A stretch of DNA of 25,069 bases from a virus, in the IMG/VR virus record IMGVR_UViG_3300005527_000273, positions 1-25,069 of that record; one strand, written 5' to 3'. A program made the position numbers and the translations under genes. The first letter of the stretch is position 1, and every line of letters begins with the position of its first letter. Shown here one piece after another: positions 17,306-25,069 of this stretch. The notes beneath the pieces are model-generated. The model worked only from the letters and a program-made list of their open reading frames with translations. It searched no databases and was not told the origin of the DNA.

Positions 17306-18160
17306 ATGGCAAATTCAGTATTAGATTCAGTACTTGCGCAGTACGAAAAGAACTCAACAACTACGGGTTCACAAAAATCAAACATTTCACAAGAAGACAG
17401 ATTGAAGAAGTATTTTTCAGCAATCCTTCAGAAGAATGAAAAATCCGCATCACGACGTATTCGTATCTTACCTACAAAAGATGGTTCTTCACCATTTGTT
17501 GAAGTATGGTATCACGAAATCCAAGTAAACGGACAATGGGTTAAGTTGTATGACCCTGAAAAAAATGACAACGAACGTTCACCTTTGACTGAAGTTTATA
17601 ATGAACTTATTTCAACAGGTAAGAAAGAAGACAAAGAATTGGCATCACAATACCGTTCACGTTTATTTTACATCGTAAAAGTAATTGACCGCGACAACGA
17701 ACAAGATGGTGTTAAATTCTGGCGATTCAAACACAACTACAAACAAGAAGGTGTGTTAGATAAAATTCTTCCTATTTGGAAAGCTAAAGGTGATGTAACT
17801 GACGCCGAGAAAGGTCGTGACTTAATCATCGAGCTTACAAAAGCAAAAACACCACAAGGAAAAGAGTATACCGTTATTCAAACAATCATGTATGATGACC
17901 CTCAACCTTTACACGAGGATAAAGAAATCATGGAAGGATGGCTCCAAGATGAACTTACATGGAATGATGTGTATTCAAAAAAACCCGTAGAATATTTAGA
18001 AGCAGTTGCGGTTGGCGAAACACCAATGTGGTCATCTGAACTTAAAAAATATGTTTACGGTGAAGAAGCTGAAATTTCACTTGGAGGGGCAAAACAAGAA
18101 ACACCAACTCCTGTTGACCCACAAGCGAACGAAGAACCAGCAGAAGATTTGCCATTCTAA
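17306..18160 (+). CDS. 32: gp32-type single-stranded DNA binding protein, zinc-less
   Basis: A 284-residue protein that coats ssDNA in replication and recombination. The pattern follows T4 gp32: RRIRILPTKDGSSPF (T4 AVIRFLPSKND..PF), WYHEIQVNGQWV (T4 HGFKKNGKWY), then VKVIDRDNEQDGVKFWRFKH (T4 [20 protein letters not shown]). The T4 zinc ligands (His, then three Cys including CPVC) fall at DPEKNDNERSPLTEVY here. The protein contains no cysteine at all, so no gp32-type zinc site is possible. The C-terminus is acidic and ends in EDLPF, like the host-partner-binding tip of bacterial SSBs. Nine of ten Arg codons are CGN, unlike the AGA-rich neighbours, which suggests selection for high expression. 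Its own promoter lies upstream and a strong hairpin lies downstream. Confidence 0.85.
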   Translation: MANSVLDSVLAQYEKNSTTTGSQKSNISQEDRLKKYFSAILQKNEKSASRRIRILPTKDGSSPFVEVWYHEIQVNGQWVKLYDPEKNDNERSPLTEVYNELISTGKKEDKELASQYRSRLFYIVKVIDRDNEQDGVKFWRFKHNYKQEGVLDKILPIWKAKGDVTDAEKGRDLIIELTKAKTPQGKEYTVIQTIMYDDPQPLHEDKEIMEGWLQDELTWNDVYSKKPVEYLEAVAVGETPMWSSELKKYVYGEEAEISLGGAKQETPTPVDPQANEEPAEDLPF

Positions 18161-18168
18161 ATTTAATT

Positions 18169-18210
18169 AAGCATGGATACTTTTAAACATATTGTATCCA
18201 TGCTTTTTTT
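18169..18210 (+). terminator. Strong intrinsic terminator after gp32
   Basis: GCATGGATAC (18171-18180) pairs perfectly with GTATCCATGC (18194-18203). The stem extends by flanking A-T pairs around a 13-base loop and is followed by a T run to 18210. It separates gp32 from the recombination/replication genes, allowing far higher gp32 mRNA levels. No clear host-type promoter is visible between it and ATG 18234, so downstream genes may depend on read-through or an unrecognised promoter. Confidence 0.9.
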
Positions 18211-18233
18211 ATAAACAAAATTAAAAACACAAA

Positions 18234-18455
18234 ATGAAACCAGTGATTGCAGAAAAATTAAAAGAAGCATTAGTTAAAAAATATGAAGCAGAAATTGCTG
18301 ATGCTGAAGCAAGACTTTATGTTTATTTCACAAACCCTGTTGGGATTGGTGAACATCCACAACACACAGAAGAGATGGATAATTTAGTTGGACAACTTAC
18401 AGATGCTAAAGATAAGTTGGAAACTATAACAAATTTTAAAATTTACGAACTATAA
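18234..18455 (+). CDS. Small helical protein of unknown function upstream of uvsX
   Basis: A 73-residue protein with two predicted helices (KLKEALVKKYEAEIADAEAR and MDNLVGQLTDAKDKLE) joined by a YFTNPVGIGEHPQH turn. The NPVGIGEHP pattern occurs, as far as I remember, in small uncharacterised proteins of many T4-like phages, but I know no function. The stop overlaps the uvsX ATG by one base (TAATG), implying coupled translation with the recombinase. The leader is A-rich and without Shine-Dalgarno. It could be an accessory protein in recombination or simply a linked small gene. Confidence 0.7.
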   Translation: MKPVIAEKLKEALVKKYEAEIADAEARLYVYFTNPVGIGEHPQHTEEMDNLVGQLTDAKDKLETITNFKIYEL

Positions 18456-19462
18456 TGGCTATTAAAAAGAACGACTTTAGTTCACTTAAAAAGAAATTTT
18501 CCACATCGGCAAAGTATAAACCACAAAGATTCTTTGACCTTGGTGCGCCGTTTTTGGATGCGGTTGGTTTACCTGGTCCTGCGATGGGACACATCAATAT
18601 GTTCTTAGGACATTCAGATACAGGTAAGACTACAGCATTAGTTAAAACTGCGGTTGATGCTCAGAAGAAAGGTATTTTACCTGTATTCATCATCACTGAA
18701 CAAAAATGGTCGTTTGACCACGCAAAATTAATGGGTTTTGAATGTGAAGAAGTTGTTGATACAGAAACAGGAGAATTAGAGTGGGACGGTTTTTATATAT
18801 TCAATAATAACTTTGATTATATTGAACAAATCACAGATTACATCAATGATTTATTAGACGCTCAAGAAAAGGGTGATTTAGATTATTCATTGTGTATTAT
18901 GTGGGACTCAGTTGGTTCTGTTCCTTGTAAAATGACTTACGAAGGTAAAGGAGGTAAACAACACAACGCAAGTGTTTTGGCAGACAAGATTGGTATGGGT
19001 ATTAACCAACGTATTTCAGGTTCACGTAAAGCTGACTCTAAATACGAAAACACCTTAATCATCGTTAACCAACCTTGGGTTGAATTACCTGATAATCCAT
19101 TTGGACAACCTAAAATCAAAGCAAAAGGTGGTGAAGCTATTTGGTTGAACTCTTCATTAGTATTCTTATTTGGAAATCAAAAAGGTGCTGGTACTACGAA
19201 AATTACCGCAACTAAAGATAAGAGGACTGTGAAGTTTGCATCAAGAACAAAGGTATCGGTTATGAAAAACCACATTAACGGACTTGGTTTCGAAGATGGG
19301 AAGATTATCGTGACACCACACGGTTTCTTACCAGGAAAAGAAGCTTCCGAAGAAAAGGCATCAATCGAACAATACAAAAAAGAATATGCCGAGTACTGGA
19401 AGGAAATAATCGGAGTTGATGGTGACTTCGATTTGAAAGCAGAAAAAGAAGAAGTAGAGTAG
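18455..19462 (+). CDS. uvsX: UvsX RecA-like recombinase
   Basis: A 335-residue ATPase of the RecA/UvsX family that forms filaments on ssDNA, performs strand exchange and supports recombination-dependent replication and repair. Near the N-terminus, FFDLGAPFLDAVGLPGPAMG is typical of UvsX (residues 26-45). Walker A GHSDTGKT lies at 52-59, Walker B LCIMWD at 146-151, and the segment NQRISGSRKADSKYENTLII corresponds to the DNA-binding loop region. It is shorter than T4 UvsX (391 residues). Translation probably couples to the 73-residue gene through a one-base overlap. In its neighbourhood are gp32, which UvsX must displace with the help of UvsY; no uvsY is seen in this window. The C-terminus is acidic, as in other RecA-type proteins. 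Confidence 0.95.
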   Translation: MAIKKNDFSSLKKKFSTSAKYKPQRFFDLGAPFLDAVGLPGPAMGHINMFLGHSDTGKTTALVKTAVDAQKKGILPVFIITEQKWSFDHAKLMGFECEEVVDTETGELEWDGFYIFNNNFDYIEQITDYINDLLDAQEKGDLDYSLCIMWDSVGSVPCKMTYEGKGGKQHNASVLADKIGMGINQRISGSRKADSKYENTLIIVNQPWVELPDNPFGQPKIKAKGGEAIWLNSSLVFLFGNQKGAGTTKITATKDKRTVKFASRTKVSVMKNHINGLGFEDGKIIVTPHGFLPGKEASEEKASIEQYKKEYAEYWKEIIGVDGDFDLKAEKEEVE

Positions 19463-19483
19463 TAACAATTAAAAACAAAAAAA

Positions 19484-20491
19484 GTGACAAAAACCTTATT
19501 GGTTGATGGAAACAATTTGATTAAAATTGGTTTTCATGGGGTGAAAGATTACTTTCACAACGGACAACATATCGGTGCTATTTGGCACTTTTTGAATACT
19601 TTAAGAAAGTTCTTAGAAGAAAACAACTATAACAAAGTTGTTGTATTTTGGGACAGTGATACGAATTCATCTCAAAGAAGGATTATCTACCCTAAGTATA
19701 AATTAAATCGTAAGGACGACTCTAATGAGTTTAAACAAGCTTCTTATGAAAGTCAGAAGCAACGAGTTAAACAATATCTTGAAGAGATGTTTGTTAGACA
19801 AGTTGAAGTTGAACATTCAGAGGCTGATGATTTAATTGCTTACTACTGTAAAATTTCTGAAGATGAGAATAAAACTATATTCTCAAGTGATAGAGACCTA
19901 ACACAATTAATTTCTGAAAAGGTATCTATCTATTCACCATCCACAAAAAGATATTATAAGATGGGGGACACAATCAAAATGAGTGATTTTGAAGTTCCCC
20001 ACTTTAATGTCAAAACTATTAAAATCCTCACGGGAGATTCATCCGATAATATTGATGGTATTTTTTATTTAGGTGAAAAGACACTATTTAAGTTTTTCCC
20101 TGAACTACTTGAAAGAGTAGTGGAAATACCCGATATTTTAACAAAAGGTGAGGAACTTCTTAAAGAAAATAAGGACAATAAATCATTACAAAACCTTTTA
20201 TCGGGCAAGACAAAAGAGGGAGTATTTGGTGATGAATATTATGTAATAAACAAAAAACTAATTGATTTAGATGAACCACTGATAAATCAAGAAGGTAAAG
20301 ATTTAGTTGATGCATATTATTCTGAATCGTTGGACCCTGATGGTAGGGGATATAAAAATCTAATTCGTATGATGATGGAAGACGGTTTATTTAAGTACCT
20401 ACCAAAACAAGATGACGGTTGGATTTATTTTTTAAAACCATTTTTAAAGTTAACAAGAAAAGAAAAGTCAAAATTCAAAAACAAAAATTAA
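19484..20491 (+). CDS. rnh: RNase H / 5'-3' flap exonuclease (T4 Rnh-like)
   Basis: A 335-residue protein of the FEN/5'-nuclease family that removes RNA primers and flaps on the lagging strand. Metal-binding acids are visible: D8 in LLVDGNN, D57 in VVFWDSD, E113, D115 and D116 in EADDL, D136 and D138 in SSDRDL, and D185 and D188 in TGDSSDN. A helix-hairpin-helix-like DNA-binding part follows (IDGIFYLGEKTLFKF). T4 RNase H has 305 residues. The start is a GTG at 19484; a later ATG would lie inside or after the catalytic LVDGNN and would destroy the active site, so GTG is required. It follows uvsX by 21 bases and precedes the next gene by five. The link to uvsX differs from T4, where rnh lies elsewhere. 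Confidence 0.9.
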   Translation: MTKTLLVDGNNLIKIGFHGVKDYFHNGQHIGAIWHFLNTLRKFLEENNYNKVVVFWDSDTNSSQRRIIYPKYKLNRKDDSNEFKQASYESQKQRVKQYLEEMFVRQVEVEHSEADDLIAYYCKISEDENKTIFSSDRDLTQLISEKVSIYSPSTKRYYKMGDTIKMSDFEVPHFNVKTIKILTGDSSDNIDGIFYLGEKTLFKFFPELLERVVEIPDILTKGEELLKENKDNKSLQNLLSGKTKEGVFGDEYYVINKKLIDLDEPLINQEGKDLVDAYYSESLDPDGRGYKNLIRMMMEDGLFKYLPKQDDGWIYFLKPFLKLTRKEKSKFKNKN

Positions 20492-20496
20492 AAATT

Positions 20497-20949
20497 ATGA
20501 AAGAACAAAACGACGTAACCAAAGTTGAATTTCTTATCACATTGAACAACAACTTTGTAGTTCAAAGATTCTTCAACGTTAAAGGGTACAACCCAAAAAC
20601 AAAAGGGAGTGTTGAACTTATGAACTATATGTTCGGTTTAAGACAAGATTTGCAAACACAACTTAGAAACAAATGTGCTGTTTATATGTTGGAAAATAGA
20701 TTCCAAATTGAAGAGGACCAATCGGTTCTTGAAACATCAAATACTGATGGACCTGAAACATTTAACATTATTTTAAGAGTCGGAAATGAGACAATTTGTC
20801 ACTATGTGATTGACGGTAAATTGTACCCACCAAAGGTAAGATATACGCTGGATGTACGACCATCCATAAAAAACATATTAAGAGAGCTTACTGACATTTT
20901 TTCAGCTAAAAATTTATCTTACAATTACTTAAACTATTCGTTAGTTTAA
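20497..20949 (+). CDS. Unrecognised 150-residue protein between rnh and helicase
   Basis: The start at ATG 20497 is preferred over the upstream in-frame ATG at 20419, which would overlap the exonuclease gene by 73 bases. The short form begins MKEQNDVTKVEFLITLNNNF and follows the upstream stop by five bases with an A-rich leader. The sequence is a mix of strands and helices, with FVVQRFFNVKGYNP near the N-terminus and YTLDVRPSIKNILREL near the C-terminus. There are two cysteines but no zinc pattern, membrane segment or nucleotide-binding motif. I do not recognise the family. Its place between primer-removal nuclease and replicative helicase suggests a replication accessory role, for example helicase loading, but only context supports this. 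Confidence 0.75.
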   Translation: MKEQNDVTKVEFLITLNNNFVVQRFFNVKGYNPKTKGSVELMNYMFGLRQDLQTQLRNKCAVYMLENRFQIEEDQSVLETSNTDGPETFNIILRVGNETICHYVIDGKLYPPKVRYTLDVRPSIKNILRELTDIFSAKNLSYNYLNYSLV

Positions 20950-20988
20950 TCATATTTATCATATACAAAAAGAAAAAAATCATAGAAT

Positions 20989-22368
20989 ATGTCAGACAAA
21001 AAAAGCTTCGGATACTTAGGGAATACCTTTCAAATACAGTTATTAAACAACATCATTTTATATAAGGATTTCTCAAATTCGATTCTTGAAGTTATTGACC
21101 CACATTACTTTGATAACCAATATTTTCGTATTATCTGTCAAATGATTAAGGAGTATTATTCAAAATACGAACATACTCCTACATTTGATACCTTAGAACA
21201 ACTTACAAAGTCAGAAATCTCGTCTCCAATGGCTCAGAAGAGTGTTTTGGATACATTACAACAAGTAAAAGATGTATCTGATGAAGGGTCATCATTTGTT
21301 CAAGAGAAGTCATTAAAATTCTGTAAACAACAAGAATTACAGAAGGTTATGACTAAAGCTCAATCAATTATTGATAAGGGTGATTTTGAAAGTTATGACC
21401 ACTTAGAGGAGATGGTAAGAGGAGCCTTACAGGTTGGTGAAGTTGATAAAGGAACAACCGACGTTTTCTTTAACCTTGAAGAGGTTTTAGATGACGACTA
21501 TAGACACCCAATTCCAATTGGAATCCCTGGTATTGATAATCTTCTTCGTGGAGGTTTGGCAAAGGGAGAAATTGGTGTTATATTAGCACCTACAGGAGTT
21601 GGTAAGTCTACATTTACTACAAAAATTGCAAACCATGCATTCAACTTGGGTTATAATGTTTTACAAATATTTTTTGAAGACAACCCAAAAATTATCCAAA
21701 GAAAACATATTACACTTTGGACTGGAATGCACCCTGACGATTTAACAGAAAATAGAGAAGATGTTCTTGAAAAAGTAAAACACATCCAATCTACAAGAAA
21801 AAATAAATTGATAATGAAAAAGTTACCATCTGATACGGTCACTATGAACCAGATTAAAAATCAGGTTAGAAAAATGATTGCTGAGGGTAATAGAGTTGAT
21901 ATGATTATCTTGGACTACATCGATTGTGTTGTACCTGATAAAATGTTGGGAGATGAGTGGAAAAGTGAGGGTTCGGTTATGAGAGCATTTGAGGCGATGT
22001 GTCACGAATTGGATATTGCTGGTTGGACGGCAACACAAGGAAATCGTAATTCAATATCATCAGATGTTGTTACGACAGACCAAATGGGTGGGTCTATTAA
22101 AAAGGCTCAAGTTGGTCACGTAATTATTACGGTTGCTAAATCATTACAACAAAAAGAAATGAACTTGGCAACAATAGCGATTACAAAATCAAGAATCGGT
22201 AAAGACGGTATTGTGTTTGAGAATTGTAAATTCGACAATGCAATGCTTGAAATAGATACTGAACAAAGTGTTACTTTCTTAGGTTTGGAAGAACAGAAAG
22301 AAGAAAGAAACAGAAGTAGAATCAAAGAGCTTTTAGAAAAGAAAAAGCAAAAAGAACAACAATCTTAA
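20989..22368 (+). CDS. 41: Replicative DNA helicase, gp41/DnaB type
   Basis: A 459-residue hexameric 5'-3' helicase for the replication fork. The N-terminal helical domain (about 1-150) is followed by a RecA-like ATPase domain: GIPGIDNLLRGGLAKGEIGV leads into Walker A APTGVGKST at 200-208. Walker B MIILDYID lies at 305-312, the sensor-like TQGNR near 348, and a QMGGSIKKAQVGHVIITV segment near the C-terminal end of the core. Length is close to T4 gp41 (475 residues). In T4 it partners with the gp61 primase and gp59 loader; neither is recognisable in this window. The 39-base gap upstream contains TATTTAT at 20953-20959, but 29 bases from the ATG, unlike the fixed 14-base spacing at the structural genes. 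The C-terminus is Lys/Glu-rich. Confidence 0.93.
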   Translation: MSDKKSFGYLGNTFQIQLLNNIILYKDFSNSILEVIDPHYFDNQYFRIICQMIKEYYSKYEHTPTFDTLEQLTKSEISSPMAQKSVLDTLQQVKDVSDEGSSFVQEKSLKFCKQQELQKVMTKAQSIIDKGDFESYDHLEEMVRGALQVGEVDKGTTDVFFNLEEVLDDDYRHPIPIGIPGIDNLLRGGLAKGEIGVILAPTGVGKSTFTTKIANHAFNLGYNVLQIFFEDNPKIIQRKHITLWTGMHPDDLTENREDVLEKVKHIQSTRKNKLIMKKLPSDTVTMNQIKNQVRKMIAEGNRVDMIILDYIDCVVPDKMLGDEWKSEGSVMRAFEAMCHELDIAGWTATQGNRNSISSDVVTTDQMGGSIKKAQVGHVIITVAKSLQQKEMNLATIAITKSRIGKDGIVFENCKFDNAMLEIDTEQSVTFLGLEEQKEERNRSRIKELLEKKKQKEQQS

Positions 22369-22382
22369 ATTAATTTAAAACT

Positions 22383-23330
22383 ATGGAAAAAATATTAACA
22401 GAAAATCCTGGTAGGTTCGTCATCTTCCCTATTGAACACAATGATATATGGGAATTTTACAAACAACACCAAGCCGCATTTTGGACGGCAGAAGAAGTCG
22501 ATTTAACAAATGACATCAGAGATTGGGAAAATTTAACAGACAATGAAAAATTCTTTATTAAGAACGTATTGTCGTTTTTCGCAGCTTCAGATGGTATTGT
22601 AAATGAAAACTTAGCTGAAAACTTCTACCGTGAAGTTCAATATCCTGAGGCTAAGTTTTTCTACGGGTTCCAATTAGCGATGGAAAACATTCACTCATTA
22701 ATGTATTCATTATTGATTGATACCTATATCTCTAATGCTAAAGAAAAGGACGAGTGTTTCAATGCAATTGACAGATTACCTGCGGTTCAAAAGAAAGCTA
22801 AATGGGCGTTAGAATGGATTGAAAAGGCGTCATTTGCAGAAAGATTAGTTGCGTTTGCTGCTGTTGAAGGTATCTTCTTTTCTGGTTCATTCTGTTCTAT
22901 TTTCTGGATGAAATCAAGAGGTATTATGCAAGGTTTGTGTAACGCGAATTCACTTATCTTTAAAGATGAAAACTTACACTGTGATTTTGCAATTCACTTA
23001 TTAAATAATCATTTGGAGGAAAGACCATCTGAAAAAAGAATTAAAGAAATCTTACTTTCAGCTTTAGAAATTGAAAAAGAATTCATCACTGAATCACTTC
23101 CTGTATCACTAATTGGTATGAACTCAAACTTAATGAAACAATATTTGGAGTTCGTTGTTGACGGGTTGTTGGTTAAGATGGGATGTAGTAAAGAATTTAA
23201 TGTAGAGCAACCATTCAAGTTCATGGAACAAATTGCGGTTGAAACTAAAGGTAATTTCTTTGAATCAAGAACGATGGAATACCAAAAAGCAAAGTTAAAC
23301 GAAACTATAACATTCACAGACGATTTTTAA
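22383..23330 (+). CDS. nrdB: Class Ia ribonucleotide reductase small subunit NrdB (eukaryote-like)
   Basis: A 315-residue R2 subunit carrying the di-iron tyrosyl radical for dNTP synthesis. All ligands are present with family spacing: D70 ([13 protein letters not shown]), E101 and H104 (MENIHSLMY), radical Y108, E162 ([12 protein letters not shown]), E196 and H199 (KDENLHCDF). The C-terminal TDDF matches the R1-docking tail. Motifs such as [18 protein letters not shown] and LIGMN are strikingly close to human RRM2 as I remember it, a subtype also known in Bacteroidota, and distinct from T4/E. coli NrdB. The phage protein lacks the eukaryotic N-terminal extension. It starts 14 bases after the helicase gene and lies before nrdA, the reverse of the T4 order. 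Confidence 0.97.
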   Translation: MEKILTENPGRFVIFPIEHNDIWEFYKQHQAAFWTAEEVDLTNDIRDWENLTDNEKFFIKNVLSFFAASDGIVNENLAENFYREVQYPEAKFFYGFQLAMENIHSLMYSLLIDTYISNAKEKDECFNAIDRLPAVQKKAKWALEWIEKASFAERLVAFAAVEGIFFSGSFCSIFWMKSRGIMQGLCNANSLIFKDENLHCDFAIHLLNNHLEERPSEKRIKEILLSALEIEKEFITESLPVSLIGMNSNLMKQYLEFVVDGLLVKMGCSKEFNVEQPFKFMEQIAVETKGNFFESRTMEYQKAKLNETITFTDDF

Positions 23331-23339
23331 ATTTATAAT

Positions 23340-25069
23340 ATGTCATTAAAAATAATTAAAAGAAATGGAGACCTTGTGGCGTTTAATCCACAAAAGATTT
23401 ACAACCGTGTAAAGCGCTCCGCAAAAGGATTAAGTGTTAACTCTGATGAGATTTTTATCAAAGTTATTACTTCTGTACCGACAGAAGGCAAAGTCACCAC
23501 TAAGGAGTTGGATAAGTTGATTTATGAAATTGCCGCGGCATATACTGGTAGCCATCACGACTATTCAAGACTTGCATCGTCTGTTGCCATTTCATCTTAC
23601 CACAAAGAAACTTCAGATAGTTTTTGTGATACTATGAAAGTATTACATGGCGATGGTATCATCCATGAAGAGCTAATGAACAAGATAAATCAATATGGTG
23701 AAGAAAACATTGACTCTATCATCAATCATGAAAATGATTATAACTTTGATTATTTTGCTTGGAGGTCTCTACAAGAAATGTATTTGTTAAAAAGACCAAA
23801 CGGACAGGTTGTGGAACGACCACAACATATGTATATGAGAGTTGCGTTGTGGGTTACGGATAGTTTAGAACAAGCTAAAGAATATTACACTTCTTTATCA
23901 AACCAACTAATTTCTAAGGCAACACCTATCATGATTAACTCCGGTACAAAAGTTCCACAATTAGCATCTTGTGTATTACATTATAATGATTCAGATTCGA
24001 GAGAAGGTTTGTTAGGGACTTTGAGAGACATTTCAACATTCTCTTCAGACGCGGCAGGTATTGGACTTTCAATGTCAAACATCCGTAGTAAAGAAAGTAG
24101 AATTTCAACATCAGGTGGATATGCTGGTGGACTTTTGAAATACTTAAAAATTGTTAATGAGTCACTTAGATTCTTTAACCAACAAGGGCGTAGACCTGGT
24201 AGTGCTGCTATCTATCTTGAACCATGGCACAAAGATATTTTTGATTTATTAGACATCAAAAAGAACACAGGTGCAGAAGAACTAAGAGCACGTGATTTAT
24301 TTACGGCACTTTGGATTCCTGATAATTTTATGAAGGCGGTTAAAAACAATGCTGATTGGTATTTGTTCTGTCCTAATGATATTAAAAAAGCCGGATTGAA
24401 AGCATTACAAGAATGTTATGGTGAAGAATACGAAGAAGTATATAACACGGCAGTTAGTATGGGTCTCGGTAAAAAAGTTAAGGCTCAAGACATTTGGACT
24501 AAAATTGTTGAATCACAAGTAGAAACAGGTGTTCCTTATTTATGTTCTAAAGACAATGCGAATAGAAAAACTAACCACCAAAATATTGGGGTAATTAAAC
24601 AATCTAACTTGTGTAATGAGATTTACCAATACACTGATGAGAAGACTACTGCGATTTGTACTTTATCATCTATGGTATTGAAAAACTTTGTAAAAGATGG
24701 TGAGTTTGATTTTAACTTATTATATGAAGAAACACGTAAAGTTGTAAGGTCATTAAACAAAGTTATTGATATCAACAACTACTCAACTGAAAAGGGACGT
24801 AGAGGTGGATTGGAACAGAGAGCAATTGCTATTGGGACACAAGGTTTAGCTGATGTATTCTATTTAATGGATTACACTTTCACGTCTGATGAAGCAAAAA
24901 AATTAAATAAAGATATTTTTGAAACAATCTATTACGCTGCTATTAGTGAAAGTAATGAATTGTGTAGAACAGGTCAGTACCAACCATATAAGTTTTTTGA
25001 AGGTTCACCAATGTCACAAGGAGTATTTCAGTTTGATATGTGGGGTCTTAAAGAAGAAGAACTTTCAGG
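23340..25069 (+). CDS. nrdA: Class Ia ribonucleotide reductase large subunit NrdA (3' partial)
   Basis: The frame is open from ATG 23340 to the window end (576 complete codons), so the C-terminal part with its regenerating cysteine pair is not visible. An ATP-cone-like N-terminal region (about 1-90, starting SLKIIKRNGDLVAFNPQKI) suggests allosteric activity control by ATP/dATP. Catalytic residues are visible: C211 in PQLASCVL, N423, C425 and E427 in SNLCNEI, and C440 in AICTLSS. These align with human C218, N427, C429, E431 and C444. VERPQHMYMRV, GSAAIYLEPWHKDIFDLLD and ARDLFTALWIPD are also close to the eukaryotic-type subunit. It follows nrdB by nine bases, so the pair is cotranscribed and reduces ribonucleotides for phage DNA synthesis. 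Confidence 0.97.
   Translation, partial: MSLKIIKRNGDLVAFNPQKIYNRVKRSAKGLSVNSDEIFIKVITSVPTEGKVTTKELDKLIYEIAAAYTGSHHDYSRLASSVAISSYHKETSDSFCDTMKVLHGDGIIHEELMNKINQYGEENIDSIINHENDYNFDYFAWRSLQEMYLLKRPNGQVVERPQHMYMRVALWVTDSLEQAKEYYTSLSNQLISKATPIMINSGTKVPQLASCVLHYNDSDSREGLLGTLRDISTFSSDAAGIGLSMSNIRSKESRISTSGGYAGGLLKYLKIVNESLRFFNQQGRRPGSAAIYLEPWHKDIFDLLDIKKNTGAEELRARDLFTALWIPDNFMKAVKNNADWYLFCPNDIKKAGLKALQECYGEEYEEVYNTAVSMGLGKKVKAQDIWTKIVESQVETGVPYLCSKDNANRKTNHQNIGVIKQSNLCNEIYQYTDEKTTAICTLSSMVLKNFVKDGEFDFNLLYEETRKVVRSLNKVIDINNYSTEKGRRGGLEQRAIAIGTQGLADVFYLMDYTFTSDEAKKLNKDIFETIYYAAISESNELCRTGQYQPYKFFEGSPMSQGVFQFDMWGLKEEELS

Noticed and set aside
20419-20949. The longer version (176 residues) of the protein after rnh
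   Set aside because: It would overlap the exonuclease gene by 73 bases and adds a Lys-rich head that is a frame shadow; ATG 20497, five bases after the stop, fits the local pattern.
20953-20959. TATTTAT before the helicase as a fourth copy of the late-type motif
   Set aside because: Spacing to the ATG is 29 rather than 14 bases, and the motif is expected by chance in AT-rich DNA, so it is not counted.

Overview
The window is a continuous, one-strand block of a tailed bacteriophage genome of the contractile-tail, T4-like replication type. It is not a bacterial chromosome segment. It is strongly AT-rich, densely packed (overlapping starts or gaps mostly under 40 bases), and every supported gene is on the + strand. 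I see no tRNA, CRISPR array, insertion sequence or integrase. Three signs point to a Bacteroidota (for example flavobacterial) host. Starts lack Shine-Dalgarno sequences and sit behind A-rich leaders. A promoter at 17241-17270 matches the Bacteroidota sigma consensus (TTG, 19 bp, TAnnTTTG). The SSB-like protein ends in EDLPF, like bacterial SSB tips. The host assignment is inference.

Left part (1-17186) is virion assembly. It holds the end of a gp26-type baseplate/tail chaperone gene, a 40-residue ORF that may be reached by +1 frameshifting, a tape measure-type protein, a giant 2045-residue baseplate protein, a small gp53-like wedge protein, a giant 2429-residue hub-like protein, and two small or acidic proteins of unknown function. 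The 2045-residue protein carries N-terminal 52-residue tandem repeats and an inserted OmpA-like domain. Three of these genes have TATTTAT exactly 14 bases before the ATG, a candidate late-gene signal.

Middle (17187-18233): a strong terminator closes the structural block. A host-type promoter then drives a gp32-type single-stranded DNA binding protein, which is closed by a second strong hairpin terminator. The gp32 gene is therefore an almost isolated transcription unit. Its protein lacks all zinc-binding cysteines and its codon use favours CGN arginines.

Right part (18234-25069) is replication and nucleotide metabolism: a small conserved-looking protein, UvsX recombinase, an RNase H/5' flap exonuclease, an unrecognised 150-residue protein, a gp41/DnaB-type replicative helicase, and class Ia ribonucleotide reductase NrdB then NrdA. 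NrdA runs off the window. Together these coat and recombine ssDNA, remove primers, unwind the fork and supply dNTPs.

The least ordinary items are the candidate +1 frameshift in the tail chaperone locus, the OmpA-like and Cys-containing insert domains in the two giant baseplate proteins, the zinc-less gp32 with a host-SSB-like tip, and the fixed-spacing TATTTAT motif.
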